DNA from: Pyrus communis | Lineage: Eukaryota; Streptophyta; Magnoliopsida; Rosales; Rosaceae | Reading direction: 5' to 3' | Length of the DNA stretch: 64,000 bases | NCBI RefSeq assembly: GCF_963583255.1 | Contig: NC_084817.1 | Coordinates: 9,182,121-9,246,120, forward strand | In this document: positions 1 through 12,395 of the stretch, one piece after another | Position numbering within the stretch: the stretch's first letter is position 1 | Layout: each line of letters begins with the position of its first letter | Notes under the pieces: model-generated | What the model was told of the DNA's origin: nothing | What the model saw: only the letters and a program-made list of their open reading frames with translations | Databases searched by the model: none | Position numbers and translations under genes: made by a program

Positions 1-65
1 CGGCAGACATCATTACGGAGACAAGCATGTTTCTTTATCTATGTATGAGTGCAAATGATCCTTAC

Positions 66-1481
66 CTTGCAACCTCAGCCCTCCGATTGGCTTGTTCTGC
101 AATCTCGGAAAGCTCCCTGTAACTATTCTTCTCATTGAAAAGGTTGGTTGTTTCAAGTGGCTGAAGACCGTGAAAGGTCCTCTGTGCTGCAGCCCACTGT
201 GCTTCTCTCTCATTTTTTCCATAATCTTTCTTTGTAGTGAAGGTAGTTTGGTGGGAAAGACACAACAAGGTAAATTGTGGCAAGAAACATGAATCTAACT
301 TATATTGTCGAGTAGCGCTTACAATGTAGTGAAATGCAACATACCTTGTTCTCCAAAAGATTATTCCACGTTTTTCCGCTTTGAATGTATCGGTTTGCGA
401 ATTTAAGAAAGTCAGACATATGTCACTATACTTGTAAAGCCAGATGACACCAGCCCACCCCCATCCAGCTTCCTTTATCCGTGCAAAACCCCAGTTTGCA
501 TAGACTGCTATGAGAGTTGCAACCTGCAATTTTGCGGAATGAGTTATTATTAAAAAAGGGAAAATTCTTTTGTGAAATATCACATAGGTTTTCAAGCTTG
601 CTAACAGAGTAAAATTCTTACTTTCAAAATGTACAAATTTCTAGATTAATCGCCTTAACATTATTGGAAATTACTACACATTATAAAACCATAACGCATC
701 CAGTAGAGCAACTAGGTAAAATTATAAAGGTAATTAGTTTGCTTACCGGTTGAGCAATCATGAAAGCTCCAAGTAAGAGAAGTCCAGGGCGTTCAACGAA
801 AGACCAGCTACGAGACCTTGTGACGAAAATAAGGGCTTGGCTCATAATACTCACTTGTAAGTACAACGCCGCCATCATTTGCTCATGTCTATTCCTCAAA
901 GATCTCACAAGAAACTTGTCCTGCATTATGAAAATAAATAAATAAAATTAAAAGAATGAACATGCTTGTTAAAATAACTGACCTAAATAGCTTATATATT
1001 AACGGAAAACAAAGAACTATAATCCTACTGAGAAGACGCCAGTATCATTCATAAACCAGAAGAAGACTACTGTTATTAGTGCCAAGTAACCTCCAAGGAC
1101 AATACCAGTAGCAAATATCTCCCTCAGTTTCCAGCTATCTGGCTGTGGAGATGGCTTCACTCGATCCTTTGATATTGTCATGATAGTTCCTAGCAGAATC
1201 GTAAAAACAAAGTCAGACTCATTTAAAACTATGGTGTTCTAATGGTAACCCATACAAACAGATAGGCGGATAATCTTACCATCATTTAGGATGGCGATGA
1301 TCAATACCATGAAGGGTGCAAAGTCAAACTTCCATATCAAAGCAATTAGCATAAATCCAAACTGCACATAACTTAGCAACATGAGAACAAACACACAACC
1401 AAAAATAGGAAACCCTAACATCTAAATATTGATCATCGCTTTACTTGCCATTATACGTATGGTAATTGAAACAGCATAGAT
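66..1481 (-). pseudogene. Plasma-membrane H+-ATPase (P3A type), C-terminal exons, degraded
   Basis: The intact family pumps protons out of the cell; this piece would encode the last membrane helices and the regulatory C-tail. Reading the minus strand, exons match at 1481-1449 (IYAVSITIRIM), 1361-1280 ([13 protein letters not shown]), 1189-1029 ([14 protein letters not shown], then [10 protein letters not shown]), 920-747 ([19 protein letters not shown]), 523-345 ([17 protein letters not shown]) and 247-66 (TTKKDYG, then [20 protein letters not shown]). The last donor (GTAAG) lies at 65-61, so the final exon is beyond the window. Damage: after WLY in the 523-345 exon the reading frame shifts (about 4 nt short of the family spacing) before LKFANRY; the acceptor expected just before 247 reads AA instead of AG; and nothing convincing for the rest of the large protein is seen upstream of 1481. 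The intron at 1448-1362 appears to use a GC donor (GCAAGT). Very likely a pseudogene; the family assignment is firm. Confidence 0.9.
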
Positions 1482-2359
1482 TTGCAAATAGAACAAAAGA
1501 ATTAGAATGCCCGGCCTGAGAAGATTAACAAAACATCTATGGACCGTCTACAGCTCCACTCAATGAAACATAAATGTGGATCATCAGAGTTTCCAGGCAA
1601 TGCCAAATTTAAATTTCTCCACCGTTGTCCTTTGCTGATCATTGAAGGAAGGGCCTCATGAACCTTCTGGTTTCGTAAAGTATATAGCTTTTATCATTTT
1701 TCTGTTGTGTGAAATATAAAATAGAAAGAAAATATGATAAGCCCCCTGAATGATCTAATAATATTCTAATTTTGATTATGTTAAGGGTGTATAAAAGAGA
1801 AAACTACAAACAATTACTACTTACAGAATGCGAAAGTGGAAGTATAAGGAAAATGATGCACAATTGCTTTTTATCATTGTCGGCTAGGCTGAAATGTACT
1901 ACCTGCTTGAAGAGTCCTGATTGGTGGGAAGGAATTGACAGAAGTCAATTTTGAACAAAATTTATTTGTTGTTCTAAAATCCATAATTTCCTTATTTGTA
2001 TTATGTCTGCTCAACTTCGGTTTAAGCCAAAATAGTGTGCTTCCCTACTGAGTTATCATGCATTAGATGTTAAAAAATGTAATATTGTGTTTTCCTACTG
2101 AATTATCCTTATTTGTATTCTATCTGTTTGATCCAGCTTTCGCATAGAGAGTACGTACATTTGGGGTCCTACAATTCCTGTGTTGAGCTTCCAGTGCACA
2201 GTTGAGAGACAAGGAAGTGTGAAGAGATGAAAGTTTAGGATTTTTGTTTGGCCACCATTGACGAAGTGAAAGGTAAGTCTTCCCGAATTTTATTATTTTG
2301 AGTTTGAAAGGAATGACAAATGAAGTTGGTCATAGTATGTTGTGGTAGGTATACTAAGG
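1482..2359. other. Intergenic or degraded DNA between ATPase remnant and Copia element
   Basis: No convincing coding signal. One short stretch just upstream of the last recognisable ATPase exon (about 1495-1530) could be more decayed ATPase sequence. A splice-donor-like GTAAGT follows a purine-rich stretch at about 2272, but no protein similarity is seen on either side. The 5-bp target duplication taagg of the following retrotransposon is at 2355-2359. Confidence 0.5.
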
Positions 2360-2767
2360 TATTGGATGGTTGTTTATTTGAAGTAGGGTTGGAAGTAGGG
2401 TTCCTAAGAGTTGGAAGCATCATGGAGTATCATGGAAGAATAGAATAATGGAAAGCTAGCTAATGCATGGATTCAAACTTTCGGCTAAAACTTAAGTGAT
2501 GCTTTAGTGCATCTTAGTTTAATATCTACTTTAGGCATAATGCAAGCCTTGATGATGTTTAGTTAGGTAGAGTGGAGACCTCATCATCATTGTAAGGATT
2601 AATTAGTGGTTTAAGTTAGGTGGAGGTGTCATGGAGGGGTCTTAACTCTCCATTGTTTCCGTAGCTTTCCTCTTAGTTTTCTATAGGTTCCTCTATATAT
2701 GTTTTGTTGTTCTTGTAACTAGAAATGATGAATGAATGAGATACAATTCATTCCTTGAAAATCAACA
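2360..2767 (+). repeat. 5' LTR of the young Copia element
   Basis: 408 bp, starting TATTGGATGG and ending ATCAACA, preceded by the target duplication taagg. It is the same length as the LTR at 7204-7611 and differs from it at one site. A TATA-like CTATATATG lies at about 2693-2701, near the expected U3/R boundary. Confidence 0.95.
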
Positions 2768-2828
2768 TGGTATCAGAGCAGGAAAAATAACCTGCTTCTG
2801 CTTCATCCGAACGTGATCAATCCTCAAG

Positions 2829-5800
2829 ATGGCTGAAGACAATCCTCTTAGGTCAGATGCTGAAAGTTCACCGGTTCTTTCTTCCGGAAATATGTCTGAG
2901 GTGGATGTCAATCCAAATCAAAGGTTAAGCTCAGTCTTGTTAAATGAGTTTAATTACTTACCTTGGTCGAGAGCAGTGAGCCTTGCTCTAGGTGGAAGGT
3001 CCAAGCTAGGGTTCATAAATGGAAGCATCGAAGTTCCTGATGCTTCCTCACCAACATATGAAAACTGGCTTTGCAAGGATCAGCTAGTTATGTCATGGCT
3101 CCTAAATTCCATGGAGCGTAAACTAGCTGAAATATTCAGTTATTCTGAATCATCATTCGAGCTATGGGAGACAGTCAAGGAGATGTATGGTAGTCAAAAC
3201 AATGCTGCACGTGTGTTTCAACTAAAGAAGGACATTTCCAACCTGCAACAAGAAGGAAAGCCATTTGTTCAACTTCTTGGCAGCATGAAGAGCATGTGGA
3301 ATGAGTTGGAAATGTATTGGCCTCATACAACTGAAGCGTCCGTGCTACTGAAAAGGGCAGAAGAAGACAAGATATTCCAACTCTTGTCAAGCCTCGATTC
3401 AGGATACGAAGACCTACGAAGCCACATACTCATGAACCCCGAACTACCTTCCTTCACCAGTGTATGTGAAACAATCCAACGTGAAGAAGTACGAAGGAAA
3501 GTCATGAACATTGGCACAAAGACCAATGTAACTGAAGCAAGGTCTTACCTAACCAACGAAAGAAAATACAAAGTGAAGAATCCACACTTGAAGTGCCAAC
3601 ATTGCAACTATACTGGCCATGTTAAGGAGACATGCTGGATTTTACATCCAGAATTAAAGCCAGAGTTCATGAAGGATAACAAGGGCTCACAAAGACTGAA
3701 CCGTGCACCACACAGAGCCAACAATGCATCTACCTCAACCTCACATGGGTCTGACGCACTCAAGAGCTTCACAGCAAATCCGACTGCACTCATAAATGAG
3801 TTTGCAGCATATCTTCAAAGCAAGAAATAAGAGGTTAAGAGTGATCAAACGGTCGTTTTTGAAGATGGAAACTCAACAGCTTTGCTAAGCAAGTTCGCTG
3901 GTTTTCTGACAGACACACAACACATGTCCCGAGATGACATGCAAGGTATCATGACTGCTTTCAAAACTGCTCTTAATGTAAATATGATGCATGATTTTTG
4001 GATTGTTGATTCGGGTGCCACAGATCATATGACCAATCATGTTTCTAAGTTTCAAAAGTTTGAAAAATTTTCGCAACCTTCTCAAGTCTCAACTGCCAAT
4101 GGTGAGAGTTCCAAGGTTTTAGGCAAGGGAAATATCCACTTAATGTCGGACAAAATTGAGTCGGTAGCCTTATATGTTCCTTCTTTTCCATTTCAACTTC
4201 TATCTGTGGGAAAAATCACCAATACCTTGAATTGTTTAGCCATCTTCTCTCCTCACAATGTCATTTTTCAGGATTGTCTCACCAAGAAGACGATTGGTGA
4301 AGGGTTTTATCTAGATGGTCTCTATTACATATCAAAGAGCAGTCCCAGGGGATTTCAAGCCAAGTCCAATCCATCCCAAGATAGTCAATTGTGGCATCAA
4401 CGTCTAGCTCATCCTTCTCAACCTGTTTTGTCATCTTTGTTTCCAAATTTAGGGAATGATTTAATTTCGTGTGAAACCTATCATTTGTCTAAGGACACTA
4501 GATTGCCTTTTAACCCATCCTTATCTAGGACTAGTAAAGTTTTCGAACTAGTTCACTCAGATGTATGGGGACCAACGTTTGAATCTTTTGATGGTTATAA
4601 GTATTATGTGATCTTTGTTGATGATTTCTCTAGAGCCACTTGGTTGTACCTTTTAAAGTCTAAAAGTGAAGTGATGGAAGTATTTAAGGATTTTCACAAC
4701 CTTGTTAAGAACCATTTTTCTTCTCAAATTCAAACTTTAAGATCTGACAATGGCACCGAATACACGTTCCATCTCATGTCACAATATTTGAGCAATCATG
4801 GTATCATGCATCAAACAAGCTGTGTTGGCACACCTCAACAAAATGGTGTAGCCGAAAGGAAAAATCGTGACATACTGGAAAAAACAAGAGCATTAATGTT
4901 ACACATGAATGTACCAAAGAGATTTTGGTCCCAATGAGCCATGGCGGCTGTTTACATCATCAATAGACTTCCTAGCCGAGTCTTGGGGTTTAAATCTCCC
5001 CTTGAAGTCATGAAAGGAAGAAAAATCGACCTCTCACATCTTAGAACCTTTGGTTGTGTCTGTTTTGTTCATGTTCAGTCACACCATCGAGATAAATTGG
5101 ACCCTAGAGCTCTCAAATGCATTTTTCTTGGTTATTCATCAACACAAAAAGGATATAAGTGCTATGATCCCCAACTGAGAAAAATCATTGTATCCAAAGA
5201 TGTTCGATTCCATGAAGCTAACCATTTTTTCAGCAAGTCACTTGAAGCCACAGGTCAGGGGGAGTGTATCTTTGATCTGCTTCTTCTACCAAGAATCAGC
5301 ACTCCAGATGAAATCAGCACTCCAGATGTTTTAAACGAAAGAGATTCTAACCATGACAACAATGATGAATCTCCTACACCACTCACTGAAGTCAACAATG
5401 AAGGCACTCATCCTGATGGTTCTGTGGATGATGATAACAGCGGCAACCAAGAAAATCTTCAAAGTGTGGCTGATAATTTGAACGAGGATGAGACAACTCT
5501 CCCAGTACCTCGACGCAACCCTCGGCGTGATAGACAACCTCCCACAAGACTTCAAGATTTTGTCACATATAAACCGAGGTATCCAATCTCCAATTGCGTG
5601 TTGTATCAAAAGGTGACTCCATCTCATGCTGCTTTTCTTAATACCATTTCAAGTCACAGTGAGCCTCAAAACTTTCATAAGGCTAATAACCAAGTTGTGT
5701 GGAAAGAAGCAATGCGAGATGAACTCAAAGCACTGGACCAACATAACACCTGGAGCATCACCAAACTTCCAAAAGGAAAAAGGGCAGTGGGCTGCAAATG

Positions 5801-7196
5801 GATCTATAAGATCAAGTTTAATTCTGATGGTTCAATTGAAAAACATAAAGCCAGGCTGGTGGCTCGAGGATTCACTCAAACATTTGAGGTAGATTACAAA
5901 GAAACATTTGCTCTTGTTGCAAAAATGAACTCAGTTAGGGTCCTATTGTCTGTTGCCGTCAATAAGGGTTGGTCCATGTACCAAATGGACGTAAAGAACG
6001 CCTTTCTACATGGTGATCTTGAAGAAGAGGTCTATATGAGATTGCCACCAGGACACCCTCAAAGCCAGGAGCCTGATTTGGTGTGTAAGTTGCATAAGTC
6101 GATTTATGGAATGAAGCAATCGCCTCGTGCTTGGTATGCAAAACTAAGTTCAGTTCTTCATAGTGTTGGTTTCAAAAGGAGTAATGCAGATTCATCATTA
6201 TTTGTTCGCACGGGAGCTGCGAGCAAATTAGTTGTGTTGATATATGTGGATGACTTAATAATTACAGGTGATAATGCTGCAGAGATCTCCACACTCAAAA
6301 AGTCACTTCAACAAAGATTTGCGATTAAAGATCTTGGGGTGCTGAAGTATTTTCTTGGAATTGAAATGGCATCTTCTCACAAGGGACTATTTCTTAATCA
6401 ACGAAAATACGTCATAGACCTACTCAAGGATGCTAATATGAGCGATGCTAAGCCTGCACTTACTCCTTTCGATAGCAAGCTCAAACTTGACTTGGGAGGC
6501 ACACCACTCTCGGATATCAGCTCCTATCAGAGGCATATCGGTAAGCTAATTTACCTAACGATCACCAGACCTGACATCTCATATTCAGTGAGTATAGCCA
6601 GTCAATTCATGCATTCCCCCACCATCGAGCATTTGAACCTTGTAAAAAGGATCTTACGTTACTTAAAAGGGTCCGTTGGTCGTGGCATCCTCATGACGAA
6701 GAATGACAACACTCAAATCATGGGGTACTGCGATGCAGATTGGGCAGGAAATGCCATCGATCGCAAGTCCACCACTGGTTACTGTACATTTGTCGGTGGA
6801 AATTTGGTCACATGGAAGAGCAAAAAACAAACTCTCATCGCAAGATCAAGTGCCGAAGCTGAATATCGTGCAATGGCCTCAACCACGTGTGAGCTGATAT
6901 GGCTAAAAGGACTTCTATGTGACTTAGGTGTGTTCACGACTCAACCAATGACCTTATTTTGTGACAACCAGGCTGCTATGCACATAGCATCAAATCCAGT
7001 CTTTCATGAGAGGACGAAGCACATTGAAGTCGACTGTCACTATGTTCATGAACAAGTACAGTCGCAGTTGATTCAGACACATTATGTAAAAAGCTCCGAT
7101 TAGCTGGCCGATATATTCACCAAACCTCTGGCCTCTCATCAGTTTCAAAGACTCCTCTCCAAGCTTGGATCCATCAACCTTCTGGATCCAGCTTGA
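2829..7196 (+). pseudogene. Copia gag-pol polyprotein with three in-frame stops
   Basis: One reading frame runs without any frameshift from the ATG at 2829 to the TGA at 7194-7196, interrupted by TAA (3828-3830), TGA (4935-4937) and TAG (7101-7103). The gag part (333 codons) has a CX2CX4HX4C zinc knuckle at residues 256-269. Then come the protease motif IVDSGATDHM (about 4000), the pre-integrase zinc region (about 4395-4490), integrase (DVWGP, VDDFSRATW, RSDNGTEY, VAERKNRD), reverse transcriptase with YVDD at 6243-6254, and RNase H (DADWAG, SSAEAEYRA). In the pre-integrase zinc site the second Cys of the CxxC pair is Tyr (TAT 4479-4481). The first stop is at the gag end and might be a natural gag terminator; the other two cut conserved motifs (after FWSQ, and at the Gln position of the SDQLADIF motif). 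As it stands the polyprotein cannot be made in one piece. Confidence 0.93.
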
Positions 7197-7203
7197 GGGG
7201 GAG

Positions 7204-7611
7204 TATTGGATGGTTGTTTATTTGAAGTAGGGTTGGAAGTAGGGTTCCTAAGAGTTGGAAGCATCATGGAGTATCATGGAAGAATAGAATAATGGAAAGC
7301 TAGCTAATGCATGGATTCAAACTTTCGGCTAAAACTTAAGTGATGCTTTAGTGCATCTTAGTTTAATATCTACTTTGGGCATAATGCAAGCCTTGATGAT
7401 GTTTAGTTAGGTAGAGTGGAGACCTCATCATCATTGTAAGGATTAATTAGTGGTTTAAGTTAGGTGGAGGTGTCATGGAGGGGTCTTAACTCTCCATTGT
7501 TTCCGTAGCTTTCCTCTTAGTTTTCTATAGGTTCCTCTATATATGTTTTGTTGTTCTTGTAACTAGAAATGATGAATGAATGAGATACAATTCATTCCTT
7601 GAAAATCAACA
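7204..7611 (+). repeat. 3' LTR of the young Copia element
   Basis: 408 bp, one substitution relative to the 5' LTR, directly preceded by the polypurine tract and followed by the target duplication taagg (7612-7616). Confidence 0.95.
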
Positions 7612-7616
7612 TAAGG

Positions 7617-10516
7617 TATATCGTTATCAAAGTTTAGTGGGTGTTGGATTCGAAATATTTCTAATAACTCTTCTTTTTGTTTTTTTTTTTTGTTTTTGGT
7701 ATTTTCAGTGAGGCCAAAAGAGAAGAGTCGGTTGAGAGAAAAAGAAGTCTCACGGTGAGAGGCCAGTTTCATTTGTGATGTATCTCGAATGCTGTTTGTT
7801 ATTCCCTTATTTTTTTGGTATTCTTTTGAAGCTACAGTGTTTTTTGACAACTGTTTCCATTTCTACATTCCCTAAAGCCTCTCTGGAAATTAATTAAAAT
7901 GATTTCTGGTACATGCAATATATGTACAATTGTTATATGTGAATTCATATCTTTTACTCCCAAAACTGGGATTTATTAGTTCATCCAAGTATTTGTAAGT
8001 TGGTTTGAAAAGTCTCTTTTACATTAAGCACGTCTTTAGATTTTTGGTCAAATGGGATATGGAAACTCAAATGTTGTTTGTTATTCCTTTACTTTTTAGT
8101 ATTCTTTTGAAGATCTGCATATCGATTGCTGCTTCTGTCTCTTATACAAACACAGTATTTTTATGCGATCACAACTTTTGTGATCAGAAACGTTTAAGTT
8201 CATCCAGTTAATTGTACAATGGGTCTTAATGTCAGCTGAATTGAATGTAAATGAAAACTAAGCTGCTGATCCTACCAGCCCAGTTCACCCATCTCTTGCT
8301 TATTTAAATTAATTGAAGATGCCTATGTTGATTGGTGATTTTGAAGTGATTACCTTTCTTTATACAAGTTCTCTTCACAAAGAAACCTATATTATAGTTT
8401 CACTTTTACTTGCTTTCGCATGGGGGGGAGGTGTCTGGACATGTAATTGGCATGTCATTACTCACTAAAATTTTTTAATCCTTATCGTCTATATTAATAT
8501 CACCATTTATTTTGGTGCTCGACGAGTGGTTTGGCAGATAATAGATAAAGGTTTTAATGCATTTATTTAATGATGTCCCAGTTTATGGTTGAGGTATTAT
8601 AAACTTATTTAAAAAGGGTCAATATTATCATTGCTGATCCTTAACATTTAACTATCAAAGCTTGAGTTTATATATGTCATTTTAGGGATGCTTAGGGCAG
8701 GTGTAGGAAAGGAAATGAAAATTGACATTTTGAGGCTTACCCCTTGGTTGGTGGCTGAGGAAAATGGGGGAAAAGGAAAAGAAAATTGTAATGCTCAATG
8801 GTGGTGTTTATGTAGTGCATTTTCTGTATGTTTTCTTCAATTATTTGTTTTTGGGTTTGTTTCTTTTCTGAGAATAAGAAGAAAGAAACAGGAAAAATTA
8901 ATTAATTTATGTTGGACTGTTATATTTATTCAAGACATCCAGGGGAATTAGGTACTTAATTGATTGATTACCTGATTGAATTTCTTTGATTTTTTTTGAA
9001 ATAATTTGTTTTTTTTTTTTTTTTTGTTTTTTTTGTTTTCTGGGGTTTTGATGTTTTCTTGAATTTTACAGCTTTGGTCATGGCTTCCACTCAAATGTTA
9101 ATTTAATTTAATTTTTTTGGGTATTATAGCAAATTATATTTATAGTTTGCCTAGTTTGGTCCTTTTTATGCAGTAGATTGTAGAAAAATTACTAAAAACA
9201 GCTTCAAGCTAGCACATGAGTTTGGTAAGTTTTGGTGTTCATATGCTGAATTTGTTTATGCTTTGTGTATTGTCTATTCAATTTATATCAGTTTCAGAAT
9301 TGTGCAGCATCTTTTATATGCAGAGAAGAGACGCTGAATCTCACTCCGTCATTCGCCTCTCCGTCCTCTCATGATCTCTCACACCGGCCCTCTCTCTAAT
9401 TTCAGAACAACATGAATAAGCTCGAGCTCTCTTTGCATTGAATCAATGGCAGTCATCTAGAGGTGATTTTTCTTTGCGTTTTTGTTGGGTTAGTGAATTA
9501 TTAGCTTAATTTAGGTCGTGTAGGTTCCGTTTCGGCTTAATTTCGATTTTCAACTCTAATAAAATATTGGGTTTTAGGGATTTCTTCTTAGTGATCATCT
9601 TCGTATTCGATTGGTGATTTAGCGTGTGGATTGTCTACTTCTTTGATGAAAACTCTCACAGATGGGACTAATATAGGTTTCGCATATTTTCTTGCACTGT
9701 TTGTGAGGGATTTAATTTTCTTTTTTCTGGGGTTTCTTATACTCATGGTATGATTTACATTCTGGAATTTATGGTTCAATTGGAAACCACGGTGACATAT
9801 CAACGTGTGTTGCATATCCAGACGAAACAAGTAAGCTCTTATCTACCATTCCGCTCTCATTGATATTGGATTCTGGTTTACCTTCTAAATACAGATTTTG
9901 AACTTTGCACAAGTTGTAGATTTGTCTTTCCAAATTTCAGCAGATATTAGGAAAAACATAAAACCAATTGTTTGTTAGGAAATATATCTAGCACAGATAT
10001 GAGTAATGTTTTTTCAGTTTCAATTACCATTAAATTAAAGATTTTATGCATAATATTTCATAAAGTTTCTGAATTGCTAACTGCCGTATATGATCGTTAT
10101 GGCATGTATAGTGGAAACCGGTGAACTTATAGGCTTAATGGGCTTACAATAAGCTGATAGTGCTATATTTTCCCTCTCCCTATATGTAGTTTAATATAAC
10201 GAGTACAAAGAGAATGATCAGAATGAAGGTTCGTATTAGATCCGATGTGCTTCCTCTTTCTATGCATTTTGGTTCAAATTAGGGTTTTAGGTTGAAACCC
10301 GAAATGAAGAGAGAATAAAATTTTAAGGATCTTCGGATTTTGCGTTTGGATGAGAGGAAAAGATGAGAAATTTGTTAAGAAAAGTTGGTTGTGGTGAAAT
10401 TTCATTCTTTAAAATCCATCAGATCATGCTTAAATTGTTAAATGCAGTTGTTAGCTAATTCATGTTTTTAGTCTTAAATTAAATTTATTGTTTCTCTTGC
10501 TTGCTTATACTTGCAG
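7617..10516. other. AT-rich non-coding DNA, possibly introns and 5' UTR of a host gene
   Basis: No long coding frame. A C/T-rich segment with CTCTC runs at about 9340-9400 resembles plant 5' untranslated sequence and is followed by donor-like sites. Homopolymer T runs occur at about 7680 and 9010. The short open frames here have no recognisable similarity. Confidence 0.4.
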
Positions 10517-11043
10517 CTACTGATCCTGGAAGTTTCAATAACAGCATAGCTCGCCAGCAGGTGAATTTTACGCAAATTTATCTAGCATTGAACCATTTCT
10601 TAAGATCTGATTCGGTTTTATTCAAGGAATTTGAAACCTTTACATTGAACCATTTCTTATTGTAATTCATGGGTTGCTAGCTCAAATATAGTGCAATCTA
10701 ACGTTTCGATGCATACTTGATTAGGTCTCATATGCGATATGTTGTAATTCTTTCTAATTTCATTGTTTACCTATCTATCTATGTTGATCAGGCGGTATTG
10801 GAAACAGTTGCGAGAGTAAAGTCGAAGAAAAATGAGACGAAAGAAGAAAAGTACATGCTTCTCACTTAAATTCAGTACTGTTTTTCATATATTCTTTGTC
10901 ATTTGAATCTAGCCATTATGGCATGTTCTCACTAACTCTGTTGTAGTATAAATAGGTCGTTTCAACTACATGATCTGGATAATGATAATAGAGGAGAAGA
11001 TACACCAACACTGGTTGATACAATTTATTACTTTCGGATTTGA
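10517..11043 (+). CDS. Three candidate 3' exons of an unrecognised small protein
   Basis: Three short segments have consistent splice sites and phases. Exon 10517-10560 follows TTGCAG and precedes GTGAAT. Exon 10792-10850 follows GATCAG and precedes GTACAT. Exon 10956-11043 follows AAATAG. Joined in phase, they give one open frame of about 60 codons ending at TGA 11041-11043; the last two exons share a codon split 2+1. The sequence is hydrophilic, with a Lys/Glu-rich stretch (VKSKKNETKEEK) followed by an acidic stretch (HDLDNDNRGED). I do not recognise the family and found no start codon or upstream exon, so this could be the tail of a larger gene or a fragment captured by a mobile element. 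Support is the phase agreement only. Confidence 0.38.
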
Positions 11044-12008
11044 ATTGCATTTTAAAGACACAAAAGATACAATTTGTAGTGTGTTTCATTCATATTTTAA
11101 TTTCTACACTATAGTTTGAGTGCCAAAAGTTTAATTGGAATTTGTCAAAAACACTATATATGTCATTTGACTTTTTTAGTGTTTGGGTTTGAAGCTGGTG
11201 TTTTCTATTGTTTGCGTTTGAAGGGGGTATGTGACGTGCATGTTAGCAATTGGCTCTCAACCCATTTCATTTCAAGAGAAGAATCCCAATGTCATTGGAT
11301 GCTTGAGTGGTATTTTTGTTTCTATTTTTCGTCTTTTTTATTATATTTTTTTCATGTCATTATTTTAAAATATTTTGTATGTTGTCACTCAATTCAACAT
11401 AAGAGGGTTTTTCATACTCAAGACTGCAGGTTAGCATTCATTGACAATTATTGATTAGGATGTAATCCTCTACCGCTTTTGGCTAATTTTTTGTTTAAAA
11501 TGATTTAGCTAATTTTGATTAGGATGCAAGTCGTTCATAGAAATTTTGCTTCTTTCTTTGTTCGTTCACTTAGAAAGTTCTGTAATTTTCTAAAGGAAAT
11601 TCCTTAAATGATTGAAATTTGGCAGGAAAAAAACCACAGTTAAGACTATGAAATACAGTTTTGTACTCAAGGTAAGCAATTTGAACTTTTTGGGTTATTG
11701 AAATCAGAGTATTGAATTACAGTTTCTGTTTAGATGCTTGGAGAGATAGGAAACTGCAATTTACTGTTGGATATGCACCATAAGAAACTGCAGTTTACAT
11801 TTGGACTTAATTCTTCACTGATGGTATGTTGTGATGGGGTTTAGTAATTTTCAGTATTCTTATTCTTTTTAATCTGCAAAATCAAATAACCCATGGAATT
11901 TATGACATACAATCTGTTTCCTTTCAGTTGGGCTGAAATGATATTGATTGTGCCGTTATAAAGCTCCTTTTTATTAGTTAGGTTGAAAATCATATTAATA
12001 GATTCTTT

Positions 12009-12250
12009 ATTTGGTTGGTCTGATATGTAACAGATGGGATTGTTTTGTTTGATGTTTGAATCAAATTTTGATCTTTTTTTTGTGTGAAATTACGATGAAA
12101 TCGCAAATTTGTGAAGTATATCTTAGATTATTTGGTTGGTCTGATCTGTAACAGATGGGATTGTTTTGTTAGATGTTTGAATCAAAATTTTATCTTTTTT
12201 TTGTGTGAAATTATGATGAAATCGCAAATTTGTGAAGTATATCCTAGATT
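12009..12250. repeat. 121-bp tandem duplication in intron-like DNA
   Basis: Two adjacent copies, 12009-12129 and 12130-12250, each starting ATTTGGTTGGTCTGAT and containing ATGAAATCGCAAATTTGTGA, with a handful of differences. Non-coding. Confidence 0.85.
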
Positions 12251-12321
12251 ATTGGTTGCATAGTCACCTTCCCACAACTATTACATTGTTTCTTGATTGG
12301 ATGAATTTTTATAATTTCTAG

Positions 12322-12395
12322 GATCTACGGTTGCAATGCTTTTGATGCATGCAATGAAGTGGATGCTACTACTCTTATGGAGCTTCTTTGGCACG
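12322..12395 (+). other. Candidate isolated exon
   Basis: A 74-nt segment between an acceptor-like TTTCTAG and a donor GTAAGT is open in one frame (IYGCNAFDACNEVD, then TTLMELLWH). No family is recognised and the phase does not join obviously to neighbouring candidates. It may belong to the same disrupted host gene as the segments at 10.5-11.0 and 14.2 kb. Confidence 0.25.

Larger units (their letters stand above)
2360..7611 (+). mobile_element. Full-length Ty1/Copia LTR retrotransposon, very young
   Basis: Two 408-bp LTRs (2360-2767 and 7204-7611) differ at a single position (A at 2533, G at 7377). The element is flanked by the 5-bp direct repeat taagg (2355-2359 and 7612-7616). The primer-binding site TGGTATCAGAGC, matching initiator tRNA-Met, directly follows the 5' LTR (2768-2779). 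A purine tract GAGGGGGAG (7195-7203) precedes the 3' LTR. Domain order is gag, protease, integrase, reverse transcriptase, RNase H, the Copia order. Both LTRs begin TATTGG rather than the usual TGTTGG and end CAACA. One difference in 408 bp points to a very recent insertion. Confidence 0.97.
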
